The notes under the pieces: model-generated | Seen by the model: the letters and a program-made list of their open reading frames with translations, nothing else | What the model was told of the DNA's origin: nothing | The model's database searches: none | Assembly: GCF_014655715.1 (NCBI RefSeq) | Contig: NZ_BNBM01000019.1 | Location: 124,001 to 188,000 of the forward strand | Direction of reading: 5' to 3' | Origin: Streptomyces lanatus | GTDB lineage: Bacteria > Actinomycetota > Actinomycetes > Streptomycetales > Streptomycetaceae | DNA length: 64,000 nt | Shown here: positions 50,237 to 58,638 of the stretch, one piece after another | Position numbering within the stretch: position 1 is the first letter of the stretch | How the letters are laid out: the number at the start of each line of letters is the position of its first letter | Position numbers and translations under genes: made by a program

Positions 50237-50309
50237 TCCAGCCCGCCCGGCGTTTGAGGACGAGGCCGTTCAGGCCGATAGCGGGGGTCTGGGGGCAGCC
50301 GCCCCCAGC
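50237..50309 (+). repeat. Interspersed Streptomyces repeat B, copy 2
   Basis: TCCAGCCCGCCCGGCGTTTG followed by AGGACGAGGCCGTTCAGGCC and the hairpin CTGGGGGC-AGCC-GCCCCCAG. It matches the copy at 14224-14298. It begins 44 bases after the FHA-FtsK stop and probably acts as its terminator. Confidence 0.8.
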
Positions 50310-50464
50310 AACGTTCACAACAGGGCTGGGCACCTGGTCACGACGCGGTCACGATCTCCCGGTTGACAGCGGACGCGCCCTTGCCGACCCCAAACGCAGG
50401 GCGTAGACCAGATCGCACGGGACAGCGCTCGAACGTTCGACGAGGCACGAAGAACGGGGCAGTG

Positions 50465-51847
50465 ATGCGCAGCACGAGCAGCAAGAACCGGACGAGCAGG
50501 GCCGCGCGGACCGCGGCAGCCGTATTCGCGGGCGCCCTCGCCCTCTCCCTCACCGCCTGCGGTGGCGGCGACGACAACGGCGATGGAAATGAGCAGGGTG
50601 GTTCCGGCGACGAGACCGCCGCCACCGTCACTCTCCCCAAGCTGGACGGCGAATCCCTGGAGGTCGCCGCCGTATGGACCGGTGCCGAGCAGGCGAACTT
50701 CAAGAAGGTCCTCGCGGAGTTCGAGAAGCGCACCGGCGCAAAGGTCACCTTCGTGCCCGCGCAGGACCCGATCATCAACTTCCTCGGCTCGAAGGTCGCG
50801 GGCGGCCAGCCGCCGGACATCGCGATGCTTCCGCAGCCCGGCGCCATCAAGCAGGCCGTCGAGAAGAAGTGGGCCAAGCCGCTGGGCGCCGACGCGATCA
50901 AGGAGCTCCAGGAGAACTACTCGCAGGGCTGGCAGAACATCGGCAAGGTCGACAACAAGCAGTACGGCGTCTACTACAAGGCCGCCAACAAGTCGCTGAT
51001 CTGGTACAACACCCAGGTCTTCGAGAACGCGGGCGCCAAGGAGCCCAAGACCTGGGACGAGCTCCTCACCACCGCCCAGACCGTCTACGACTCCGGCGTC
51101 ACACCGTTCTCGGTGGGCGGTGCCGAGGGCTGGACCCTCACCGACTGGTTCGAGAACATCTATCTCTCCCAGGCGGGTCCCGAGAAATACGACCAACTCG
51201 CGCAGCATGAGATCAAGTGGACCGACCCCTCCGTCAAGGACGCGCTCACCACGCTCGCCCAGGTGTGGGGCAAGAAGGACTATGTGGCGGGCGGCGCGAC
51301 CGGCGCGCTGCAGACCGACTTCCCGGCCTCCGTCACCCAGACCTTCACCGGCGGCGACCAGCCGAAGGCGGCCATGGTCTACGAGGGCGACTTCGCACAG
51401 GTCAACATCACGCAGGCGAAGGCCGAGGTGGGCACGGACGCGAAGGTGTTCCCGTTCCCGACCGTCGGTGACACCGCGCCCGTCGTCTCCGGCGGCGACG
51501 CGGCCGTCATCCTCCAGGACTCCAAGGCGGCGCAGGCCCTGGCCACCTGGCTCGCCTCCCCGGACGCGGCGACGATCCAGGCGAAGCTCGGCGGCTATCT
51601 CTCGCCGAACAAGAACGTCGACAACTCGGCCTATCCGAACGCGGTGCAGCAGAAGATCGCCAAGGCGCTCATCGACTCCGGCGACGACTTCCGCTTCGAC
51701 ATGTCCGACCAGGCCCCGCAGGCGTTCGGCGGCACCCCCGGCAAGGGCGAGTGGAAGGCACTGCAGGACTTCCTGAAGAACCCGTCCGACATCGCGGGCA
51801 CCCAGCGGACGCTGGAGGCCGACGCGGCCGCGGCGTACGGAAACTGA
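50465..51847 (+). CDS. Sugar-binding lipoprotein of a second ABC importer
   Basis: A 460-residue solute-binding protein. ATG 50465 (MRSTSSKNRTSR) leads to a lipoprotein signal with lipobox LTAC (Cys at about residue 32) and a Gly/Asp/Asn-rich linker. The mature protein opens with LEVAAVWTGAEQANFKKVL, and YNTQVFENAG, TWDELL and PFSVGGAEGWTLTDWFENI are typical of family 1 binding proteins. It resembles the alpha-glucoside (AglE-like) group more than chitobiose binders, which is an impression, not a proof. First gene of a three-gene operon lacking an ATPase. Confidence 0.88.
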   Translation: MRSTSSKNRTSRAARTAAAVFAGALALSLTACGGGDDNGDGNEQGGSGDETAATVTLPKLDGESLEVAAVWTGAEQANFKKVLAEFEKRTGAKVTFVPAQDPIINFLGSKVAGGQPPDIAMLPQPGAIKQAVEKKWAKPLGADAIKELQENYSQGWQNIGKVDNKQYGVYYKAANKSLIWYNTQVFENAGAKEPKTWDELLTTAQTVYDSGVTPFSVGGAEGWTLTDWFENIYLSQAGPEKYDQLAQHEIKWTDPSVKDALTTLAQVWGKKDYVAGGATGALQTDFPASVTQTFTGGDQPKAAMVYEGDFAQVNITQAKAEVGTDAKVFPFPTVGDTAPVVSGGDAAVILQDSKAAQALATWLASPDAATIQAKLGGYLSPNKNVDNSAYPNAVQQKIAKALIDSGDDFRFDMSDQAPQAFGGTPGKGEWKALQDFLKNPSDIAGTQRTLEADAAAAYGN

Positions 51848-51851
51848 CGCC

Positions 51852-53198
51852 ATGGCGTCCGCGGAAGCGGCAGGGGGCACCGCGCCCCCTGCCGCACCCA
51901 AGTCGCGCAAGAGCGTCACCGGCACCCGCAGGACCGTCGCGGCGTTGTTCCTCCTCCCCGCGCTCGTCCTGCTCGGCGCGCTCGTCGTCTACCCGATCGG
52001 GTATTCACTGATCCGCAGCTTCTACGACCAGTCCGGCGACGGCTTCGCCGGATTCGACAACTACGAGGCCCTCTTCACGGATGACGGGATCCGCACCGCC
52101 CTGAAGAACAACGTCATCTGGGTGGTGTTCGCCCCGACCGTCGCCACCGCGCTCGGTCTGATCTTCGCGGTGCTGACCGAACGGGTCCGCTGGGGCACGG
52201 CGTTCAAGCTGGTCGTCTTCATGCCGATGGCGATCTCGATGCTGGCGGCGGGCATCATCTTCCGGCTGGTGTACGACCAGGACCCGGACAAGGGCTTCGC
52301 GAACGCGGTGTGGGTGGGTGTGCACGACACCTTCGCGCAGGCGTCGGCGTTCCCGAAGGCCCACCCGGGCCGTGAGTCGCCACTGGAGGCGGCGCCGGGC
52401 GGCGGTTTCATCACCAAGGCCACGGTCAGCGCCGGCACCCCGGTCACCCTGCCCCTGGTGGGCGTCGCCCCCGACCAGATGCCGGACGACGCGGGCAAGG
52501 CCGTACAGGCGAAGGCCGAGCCGGGGAAGATCACCGGCACCACCTGGCAGGACTTCACGCGCGGCAAGGGCGTCGGCACGCTCGGCGGCGTCGACGCGGC
52601 CGAGCTGGGCTATGCCGGGATGAAGATCGAGGCGGTCAAGGACGGCAAGGTCGTGGCCTCGACGAACGCGGCCGACGACGGCACCTTCACACTGCCGGCG
52701 GCGGCCGAGGGGGCGCAACTGAAGCTCCCCGCCGACAACTTCAAGGAGCCGTACAACGGGCTCGACTGGCTCGGCCCGTCGCTCGTCACGCCGTCCATCA
52801 TCGGGTCGTACATCTGGATGTGGGCCGGTTTCGCGATGGTGCTGATCGCTGCGGGACTCGCGGGCATCCCGCGTGATCTGCTGGAGGCGGCGCGGGTGGA
52901 CGGCGCCAATGAGTGGCAGGTGTTCAGAAGGGTCACGGTGCCCCTGCTCGCGCCTGTCCTCGCGGTCGTCACCGTCACCCTGATGATCAATGTGCTGAAG
53001 ATCTTCGACCTGGTCTTCATCATCGCCCCGGGCTCCTCCCAGGACGACGCCAACGTCCTCGCCCTTGAGCTGTACCGCAAGGGCTTCTCCGAGGACCAGC
53101 CGGGCATCGCGAGCGCGATCTCGGTGTTCCTGCTGCTGCTGGTGATCCCGGTGATGTGGTTCAACATCCGTAGGCTGCGACGGGAGGTGCGGCGATGA
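51852..53198 (+). CDS. Sugar ABC permease with large extracytoplasmic insert (MalF type)
   Basis: A 448-residue permease starting five bases after the binding-protein stop. The N-terminal half has three helices up to about residue 140. Residues 145-300 form a hydrophilic insert that includes VSAGTPVTLPLVG and a beta-sandwich-like stretch, IEAVKDGKVVASTNAADDGT, resembling carboxypeptidase-regulatory or Ig-like repeats. The remaining helices and the EAA loop (DLLEAARVDGANE) are normal. E. coli MalF also has a periplasmic P2 loop that contacts its binding protein; this insert may do the same. The stop overlaps the next ATG (ATGA). Confidence 0.9.
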   Translation: MASAEAAGGTAPPAAPKSRKSVTGTRRTVAALFLLPALVLLGALVVYPIGYSLIRSFYDQSGDGFAGFDNYEALFTDDGIRTALKNNVIWVVFAPTVATALGLIFAVLTERVRWGTAFKLVVFMPMAISMLAAGIIFRLVYDQDPDKGFANAVWVGVHDTFAQASAFPKAHPGRESPLEAAPGGGFITKATVSAGTPVTLPLVGVAPDQMPDDAGKAVQAKAEPGKITGTTWQDFTRGKGVGTLGGVDAAELGYAGMKIEAVKDGKVVASTNAADDGTFTLPAAAEGAQLKLPADNFKEPYNGLDWLGPSLVTPSIIGSYIWMWAGFAMVLIAAGLAGIPRDLLEAARVDGANEWQVFRRVTVPLLAPVLAVVTVTLMINVLKIFDLVFIIAPGSSQDDANVLALELYRKGFSEDQPGIASAISVFLLLLVIPVMWFNIRRLRREVRR

Positions 53199-54052
53199 CC
53201 AAGGAGTCCCTCGGCTCCCGGCTGGCCTCCTTCGTCAGCGGTGGTCTGGTGCGGGTGTTCCTGATCGTCGTCGGGCTGTTCTGGCTGGTCCCGACGATCG
53301 GGCTGCTGCTGTCCTCGCTGCGACCGCCGGAGGAGATGACGGCGAGCGGCTGGTGGGAGGTCTTCAGCAAGCCGTCCCAACTCACCTTCGAGAGCTACGA
53401 CAAGCTGCTCGGCAACAGCGACATCACCGACTCGATCCTCAACACCGTGCTGATCACGGTCCCGGCGACGGTCCTCGTCGTCATCATCGGCTCGCTCGCA
53501 GGATACGCGTTCGCGTGGATGGAGTTCCCGGGCCGCGACTGGTGGTTCCTGGGCGTGGTCGGTCTGCTGGTGGTGCCGGTGCAGGTGGCGCTGATCCCGA
53601 TCGCCGAACTCTTCGGCAACATCGGCATCTTCGGCTCCCTGACCGGCGTGATCCTCTTCCACGTCGGCTTTGGGCTGCCGTTCGCGGTGTTCCTGCTGCG
53701 GAACTTCTTCGCCGAGATCCCGAGGGAACTGCTGGAGGCGGCGCGGCTGGACGGCGCGGGTGAACTGCGGCTGTTCTTCCGTGTCGTGATGCCGCTGGGC
53801 GGTCCGGCGATCGCCGCGCTCGGCATCTTCCAGTTCCTGTGGGTGTGGAACGACATGCTGGTCGCGCTGATCTTCACGGACGCCGACAGCCAGCCGATCA
53901 CGGTCGCGTTGCAGACCCAGGTACGGCAGTTCGGCAACAACGTCGACATCCTGGCGCCCGGCGCGTTCATCTCGATGGTGATCCCGCTGGTCGTGTTCTT
54001 CGCGTTCCAGCGGCAGTTCGTGTCCGGCGTGATGGCGGGCGCGGTCAAGTAG
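53195..54052 (+). CDS. Sugar ABC transporter permease (MalG type)
   Basis: A 285-residue permease coupled by an ATGA overlap to the preceding gene. Six helices are predicted; the EAA loop reads ELLEAARLDGAGE, and FLWVWNDMLVALIF precedes the last helices. It forms the translocation pore with the MalF-type partner. The operon ends at a hairpin at 54082-54100. As in the first sugar operon, the shared ATPase MsiK is the expected motor. Confidence 0.92.
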   Translation: MTKESLGSRLASFVSGGLVRVFLIVVGLFWLVPTIGLLLSSLRPPEEMTASGWWEVFSKPSQLTFESYDKLLGNSDITDSILNTVLITVPATVLVVIIGSLAGYAFAWMEFPGRDWWFLGVVGLLVVPVQVALIPIAELFGNIGIFGSLTGVILFHVGFGLPFAVFLLRNFFAEIPRELLEAARLDGAGELRLFFRVVMPLGGPAIAALGIFQFLWVWNDMLVALIFTDADSQPITVALQTQVRQFGNNVDILAPGAFISMVIPLVVFFAFQRQFVSGVMAGAVK

Positions 54053-54081
54053 GGGCGGATACAGCACCTTTGACCAGGGGC

Positions 54082-54100
54082 GGGCCGGTCACCGGCCCGT
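54082..54100 (+). terminator. Terminator of the second sugar operon
   Basis: CGGGCCGG-TCA-CCGGCCCG, a perfect 8-bp stem starting 30 bases after the last permease stop. Confidence 0.7.
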
Positions 54101-54206
54101 CCTCCGGCGTTCACCGGACCGTCCCCCGTATGCCGTAGGACCCGTAACCAAGTCACTCCATCGGCCGTTCCCGGGCCGAACGCCCGCACCGATCGATGGA
54201 TGTCCC

Positions 54207-56387
54207 TTGCCCAGGTTCAGTGTCATTGTCCCCGTGTTCAAGGTGCAGGCGTACCTGCACGAGTGCCTGGAATCGGTGCTCACACAGTCGTATCCCGATC
54301 TGGAACTGATCGCCGTCGACGACTGCTCGCCGGACGCGTGCGGGGCGATCATCGAGGAGTTCGCGGCCCGTGACCCGCGCGTGCGCCCGGTGCGCCTGAC
54401 CGAGAACCAGGGCCTGGGGCCGGCCCGCAACGCGGGCATGGCACACGCCACCGGCGACTACCTGATCTTCCTCGACAGCGACGACACCCTCACCCCGGAT
54501 ACCCTGCACGCGATCGCCGACCGGCTGAAGGAGACCGGCGAGCCGGACGTCCTGGTCTACGACTACGCGCGCGCCCACTGGACCGGCGAGACGGTCCGCA
54601 ACCAGGCGGCCGCCCGGCTCAGGGAGGACGGCCCGGCGCCGTTCCGCCTCACGGACCGGCCGGAGCTGATGCGGCTGCTGATGGTGGCCTGGAACAAGGC
54701 GTACCGGCGGGAGTTCGTCGAGGAGGAGGGCTTCGTCTTCCCGGCCGGGTACTACGAGGACACGCCCTGGACGTATCCGATCCTGATGACGGCGGAGTCG
54801 ATCGCGACCCTGGACCGGGTGTGCGTGCACTACCGGCAGCGGCGCCGGGGCGGCATCCTCGGCACGGTCAGCCCGCGGCACTTCGACATCTTCGAGCAGT
54901 ACGACCGTGTCTTCGCGTACGTCGACCATCGCCCCGAACTCGCCCGCTGGCGCCCGTTGTTGTTCAGTCGGATGGTCGACCATCTGATCGTGGTGTTCGC
55001 GCGCCGCGACCGCCTCCCGCGCCGCAGCCGCACCGCGTTCCTGCGCCGGGCCCGCGCGCAGTACCGCCGCCACCACGCCCCCGGCGTCCGTGTCCCGCTG
55101 CGCACCCGCCTCCACTACACGCTGGTCCGCCTCGGCCTGCACCGCACCTACCGCGCCCTGCGGCTCACGGCGGCCCTGCTCCGCCGTACCGCCAAGCTCA
55201 CCGGCCGTCTGCGCAGGACCGTCCGTGCCGCCGCGCTGCGCCTGCACTACCGCGTCCAGCGCTGTCTGCCTGTACGTGCCGACCGGGCCGTCTTCGCCGC
55301 GCACGGCGTCCGCGGCAAGGGCTGTGCGCCGGGCGCCCTGGAGCAGGCGTTCCGCACGCATGCCGGTCACATCCGCACGGCCTGGATCACCGACGCCGAA
55401 GTCCCCGACGGCACCCGCCGTGTGCGCCCCGGCACCGCCGCCTACTGGACGGCCCTCGCCCGCTCCAAGTACCTCGTGCACAACGCCGGGCTCGACCGCC
55501 GTCTGGTCAAGCGGCGCGGCCAGGTCGTCGTCCAGACCCGGCAGGGCACCCCGCTCAAGCACATGGGCCTCGACCTGCGTGAACGCCCCGCGGCCGCGCA
55601 GGACATCGATGTGGACGACGTCGACCGGTGGGACTACGTCCTGTCCGCGAACCGGCACTCCACCCTGACCTGGGAGCGCGTGTACCCGGGCGCGTACACG
55701 ACCCTGGAGTACGGCAGCCCGCGCAACGACGTCTTCCAGCAGGCCACTTCGGCTGACGTGACCCGGATCCGCGAGCAGCTCGGTATCCCCGAGGGCGCGG
55801 TCGTGATCCTTTACGCCCCCACCCACCGCGACTACCGCCGCACCCAGCGCGCCCCGCTCGACCCGCACCGCGTGGGGAGCCGCCTGGGCCCGGGCCACAT
55901 CATCCTGACCCGCGCCCACCCCCGCCACGGCGGCCCGCTGGCCCAGAGCGGCGGCAGGGTGATCGACGTCTCCCACCACCCGAGCGTCGAGTCGCTGTGC
56001 CTGGCCTCGGACGTCCTGGTCACCGACTTCTCGTCGATCATGTTCGACTTCGCCAATCTGAACCGGCCGATCGTGATCCACGCCGATGACTGGGAGGCGT
56101 ACGAGGCGGCCCGGGGTACGTACTTCGACCTGCGGTCCTTTCCGCCGGGTGCGGTGTCGCGCGGGGAGGACGAGCTGGTCGACATCTTCGCGACGGGGCA
56201 TTGGCGGGGGTCGCGTTCGGCGCAGCGGCGGGCGGCCTTTCGGGAGCGGTTCTGCGCGTACGACGACGGGCGGGCGGCGGAGCGGGTGGTGCGGCGGGTG
56301 GTGTTCGGCGATGTGGGCGTGCCGTCGGTCGTGCCGCTCGACAAACGCCACCCCGTTCCGTCACCGGGCGGCGCGGAAGAGCGTTGA
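54207..56387 (+). CDS. GT2-TagF-like bifunctional glycosyl/glycerophosphotransferase, paralogue 1
   Basis: A 726-residue cytoplasmic protein. It starts at TTG 54207; the identical positions of its two paralogues start with ATG and GTG, which supports this unusual start. The GT2 domain at residues 1-230 has FSVIVPVFKV, VDDCSPD, FLDSDDT and WNKAYRREF. A basic linker of about 100 residues follows. The C-terminal CDP-glycerol glycerophosphotransferase-like domain (about 380-700) has TRQGTPLKHMG, LYAPTHRDY and VTDFSSIMFDFANL. Such fusions build teichoic-acid-like wall polymers. First of three tandem paralogues. Confidence 0.9.
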   Translation: MPRFSVIVPVFKVQAYLHECLESVLTQSYPDLELIAVDDCSPDACGAIIEEFAARDPRVRPVRLTENQGLGPARNAGMAHATGDYLIFLDSDDTLTPDTLHAIADRLKETGEPDVLVYDYARAHWTGETVRNQAAARLREDGPAPFRLTDRPELMRLLMVAWNKAYRREFVEEEGFVFPAGYYEDTPWTYPILMTAESIATLDRVCVHYRQRRRGGILGTVSPRHFDIFEQYDRVFAYVDHRPELARWRPLLFSRMVDHLIVVFARRDRLPRRSRTAFLRRARAQYRRHHAPGVRVPLRTRLHYTLVRLGLHRTYRALRLTAALLRRTAKLTGRLRRTVRAAALRLHYRVQRCLPVRADRAVFAAHGVRGKGCAPGALEQAFRTHAGHIRTAWITDAEVPDGTRRVRPGTAAYWTALARSKYLVHNAGLDRRLVKRRGQVVVQTRQGTPLKHMGLDLRERPAAAQDIDVDDVDRWDYVLSANRHSTLTWERVYPGAYTTLEYGSPRNDVFQQATSADVTRIREQLGIPEGAVVILYAPTHRDYRRTQRAPLDPHRVGSRLGPGHIILTRAHPRHGGPLAQSGGRVIDVSHHPSVESLCLASDVLVTDFSSIMFDFANLNRPIVIHADDWEAYEAARGTYFDLRSFPPGAVSRGEDELVDIFATGHWRGSRSAQRRAAFRERFCAYDDGRAAERVVRRVVFGDVGVPSVVPLDKRHPVPSPGGAEER

Positions 56388-56435
56388 CAGTACCCCGCAT
56401 CCGTTGACGGCGTTCCGAGCACAGAAAGACGCAGT

Positions 56436-58637
56436 ATGCCCCGCTTCAGCATCATCGTTCCCTCCCATGGGGTCGCCGGCCGGCTGTCCCGAGCGCTGGA
56501 CTCGGTCCTCGCCCAGTCCTTCGGCGACTTCGAGCTGATCCCGGTCTGTGATGGGCCCCGGTCACCGGCGGCCGATGTCGCCGGCCGGTACGCCGAGCGG
56601 GACTTCCGGGTGGTGCCGGTGCACTCGCCGCCGGCGGACGGGGTGGCGGGGGCGCGCAACGCCGGGCTGCGGGCGGCGCTCGGGGAGCGGGTGCTGTTCC
56701 TGGACGGCGACGACATGCTGGTGCCGGGCGCCCTGGCGGCGCTGGACGCACGGCTGGGCGAGACCGGTGACGTGGACGTGCTGTACTTCGAGCACGAGCG
56801 GACGCCGTGGTGGGTGGGCGAGCCGACCAATCCGGCCGCGATCGTGCTCGCGGGCACGCCGGACGGGGTGTTCTTCCCCGAGCAGGCACCGGACCTCACC
56901 GGGGTCCGGCTCCCGGCCTGGAGCGCGGCCTACCGCCGCACCTTCCTCACCGAGCACCGGCTCACCTTCCCCGCCGGCCACTTCACCGACGTCGGCTTCG
57001 GCGCGGCGGTCGCGCTGAGCACGGAGCGGGTGGCGGTGCTGCGGCAGGTCGTCGTACGGCATCTGCTGCGGCGGCAGGGCGACCGGCTGGGGCTGCCCGG
57101 TGAGCATCACTTCGAGCTGCTCGACCAGGTCGAGCGGGTGCTGGAGCGGGCCACCGGGCAGGGGCTGTCCCAGGAGCGGTTCGCGGCGCTGTTCGAGCAG
57201 CTCTTCGCCGCCGTACTGAAGACGGCCGCCCATCCACGGCGGCTGCCGCGCCGGCGCCGGGCCTTCTTCCGCCGGGCGAGCGGGCTGTACCGGCGGTACC
57301 GGCCGGCCGGGTTCCGGGTGCCGGGCGGCAGCCCGGGGGTGCAGCACCGGCTGCTGGCGGGCGGGGCGTACGCGGCGTTCCGGGCGCTGCGCGGCGTCAA
57401 CCAGGCGGCGGCAAGGGCGGCTTCGGGTGTGCCGCGTCCGCGCGGGCTGCGCACCCGGCTGCGGTACCGGCTTCAGCTGCGGCGCCGCCTGGATCCGAAC
57501 CTCGCCGTGTACTGCGCGTACTGGGGCCGCGGCTATGTCTGCAACCCGGCCGCGATCCACGCCAAGGCCCGCGAACTCGCCCCGCACATCCGCTCGGTGT
57601 TCCTGGTCGAGGCGGACCAGGAACACACCGTGCCGAAGGACGTGGAGTACGCGGTGATCGGCAGCCGGGAGTACTGGGATGTGCTCGCCCGCGCCAAGTA
57701 CCTGATCAACAACGCCAATTTCGCCGACGCCGTGGTCAAGCGCGAGGGAAGCGTCCATCTGTCGACCCAGCACGGCACTCCGCTGAAGAAGATGGGCGCC
57801 GATCAGGCGACGTACCCCGTGGTGGCCGCCGCGACCGGCAGCTTCGCCAGACTGCTGGCCCGCGTGGACCGCTGGGACTACAACCTCACCTCCAACCGGC
57901 ACTCCACCGAGATGTGGGAGAGCGCCTTCCCCGCGGCGCACGAGACCCTCGAATACGGCTATCCGCGCAACGACGTCTACTGCACGGCGACCGCGGCCGA
58001 CGTCACCCGTGTGCGTCATGAACTCGGCATCCCCGAGGGCAAGAAGGCCCTGCTGTACGCGCCCACGCACCGCGACCACGCCACCGGCTTCGAACCGGGC
58101 CTCGATCTGCGGGCGCTGTGCGAGGACATCGGCGACGAGTACGTCGTGCTGCTGCGGGCCCACTATTTCTACGACGAGGGCTCACGGCGCGGCTCCGGCC
58201 GGATCATCGACGTCACCGGGCACCGCTCCTCGGAGGATGTGTGCCTGGCCGCGGACGCGCTGATCACCGACTACTCGTCGATCATGTTCGACTACGCCAA
58301 TCTGGACCGGCCGATCGTCGTGTACGCCGACGACTGGGACGTGTACCGGGAGCTGCGGGGCGTCTACTTCGACCTGATGGAGGCCCCGCCGGGGCGGGTG
58401 GCGCGGACGCCGGGCGAGCTGGCGGGCGTCTTCCGTGACGGCTCGTACGCGGACGAGGAGGCGCGGGCGCTGCGGGGTGCCTTCCGGGAGCGGTTCTGCC
58501 AGTTCGACGACGGGCGGGCCGCCGAGCGCGTCGTGCGCCGGGTGCTGCTGGGCGAGCCGCCCGAGCGGATTCCGCCGGTGATCCCGCTCGCCGAGCGCAT
58601 CCCCGCCCCCGCCGCGACGACCCTCGTGAGGAACTGA
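56436..58637 (+). CDS. GT2-TagF-like bifunctional transferase, paralogue 2
   Basis: A 733-residue paralogue of its neighbours. The GT2 domain is the most divergent of the three: IIVPSHGVAGRLSRALDSV, VCDGPRS in place of the VDD(C/R)SPD motif, and FLDGDDM for the DXD motif. It carries no WNKAY motif but has SAAYRRTF. The TagF-like half is intact with STQHGTPLKKMG, LYAPTHRDH and ITDYSSIMFDYANL. Its GT2 specificity is therefore probably different. Separated from paralogue 1 by 48 bases and from paralogue 3 by one. Confidence 0.88.
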   Translation: MPRFSIIVPSHGVAGRLSRALDSVLAQSFGDFELIPVCDGPRSPAADVAGRYAERDFRVVPVHSPPADGVAGARNAGLRAALGERVLFLDGDDMLVPGALAALDARLGETGDVDVLYFEHERTPWWVGEPTNPAAIVLAGTPDGVFFPEQAPDLTGVRLPAWSAAYRRTFLTEHRLTFPAGHFTDVGFGAAVALSTERVAVLRQVVVRHLLRRQGDRLGLPGEHHFELLDQVERVLERATGQGLSQERFAALFEQLFAAVLKTAAHPRRLPRRRRAFFRRASGLYRRYRPAGFRVPGGSPGVQHRLLAGGAYAAFRALRGVNQAAARAASGVPRPRGLRTRLRYRLQLRRRLDPNLAVYCAYWGRGYVCNPAAIHAKARELAPHIRSVFLVEADQEHTVPKDVEYAVIGSREYWDVLARAKYLINNANFADAVVKREGSVHLSTQHGTPLKKMGADQATYPVVAAATGSFARLLARVDRWDYNLTSNRHSTEMWESAFPAAHETLEYGYPRNDVYCTATAADVTRVRHELGIPEGKKALLYAPTHRDHATGFEPGLDLRALCEDIGDEYVVLLRAHYFYDEGSRRGSGRIIDVTGHRSSEDVCLAADALITDYSSIMFDYANLDRPIVVYADDWDVYRELRGVYFDLMEAPPGRVARTPGELAGVFRDGSYADEEARALRGAFRERFCQFDDGRAAERVVRRVLLGEPPERIPPVIPLAERIPAPAATTLVRN

Positions 58638-58638
58638 C

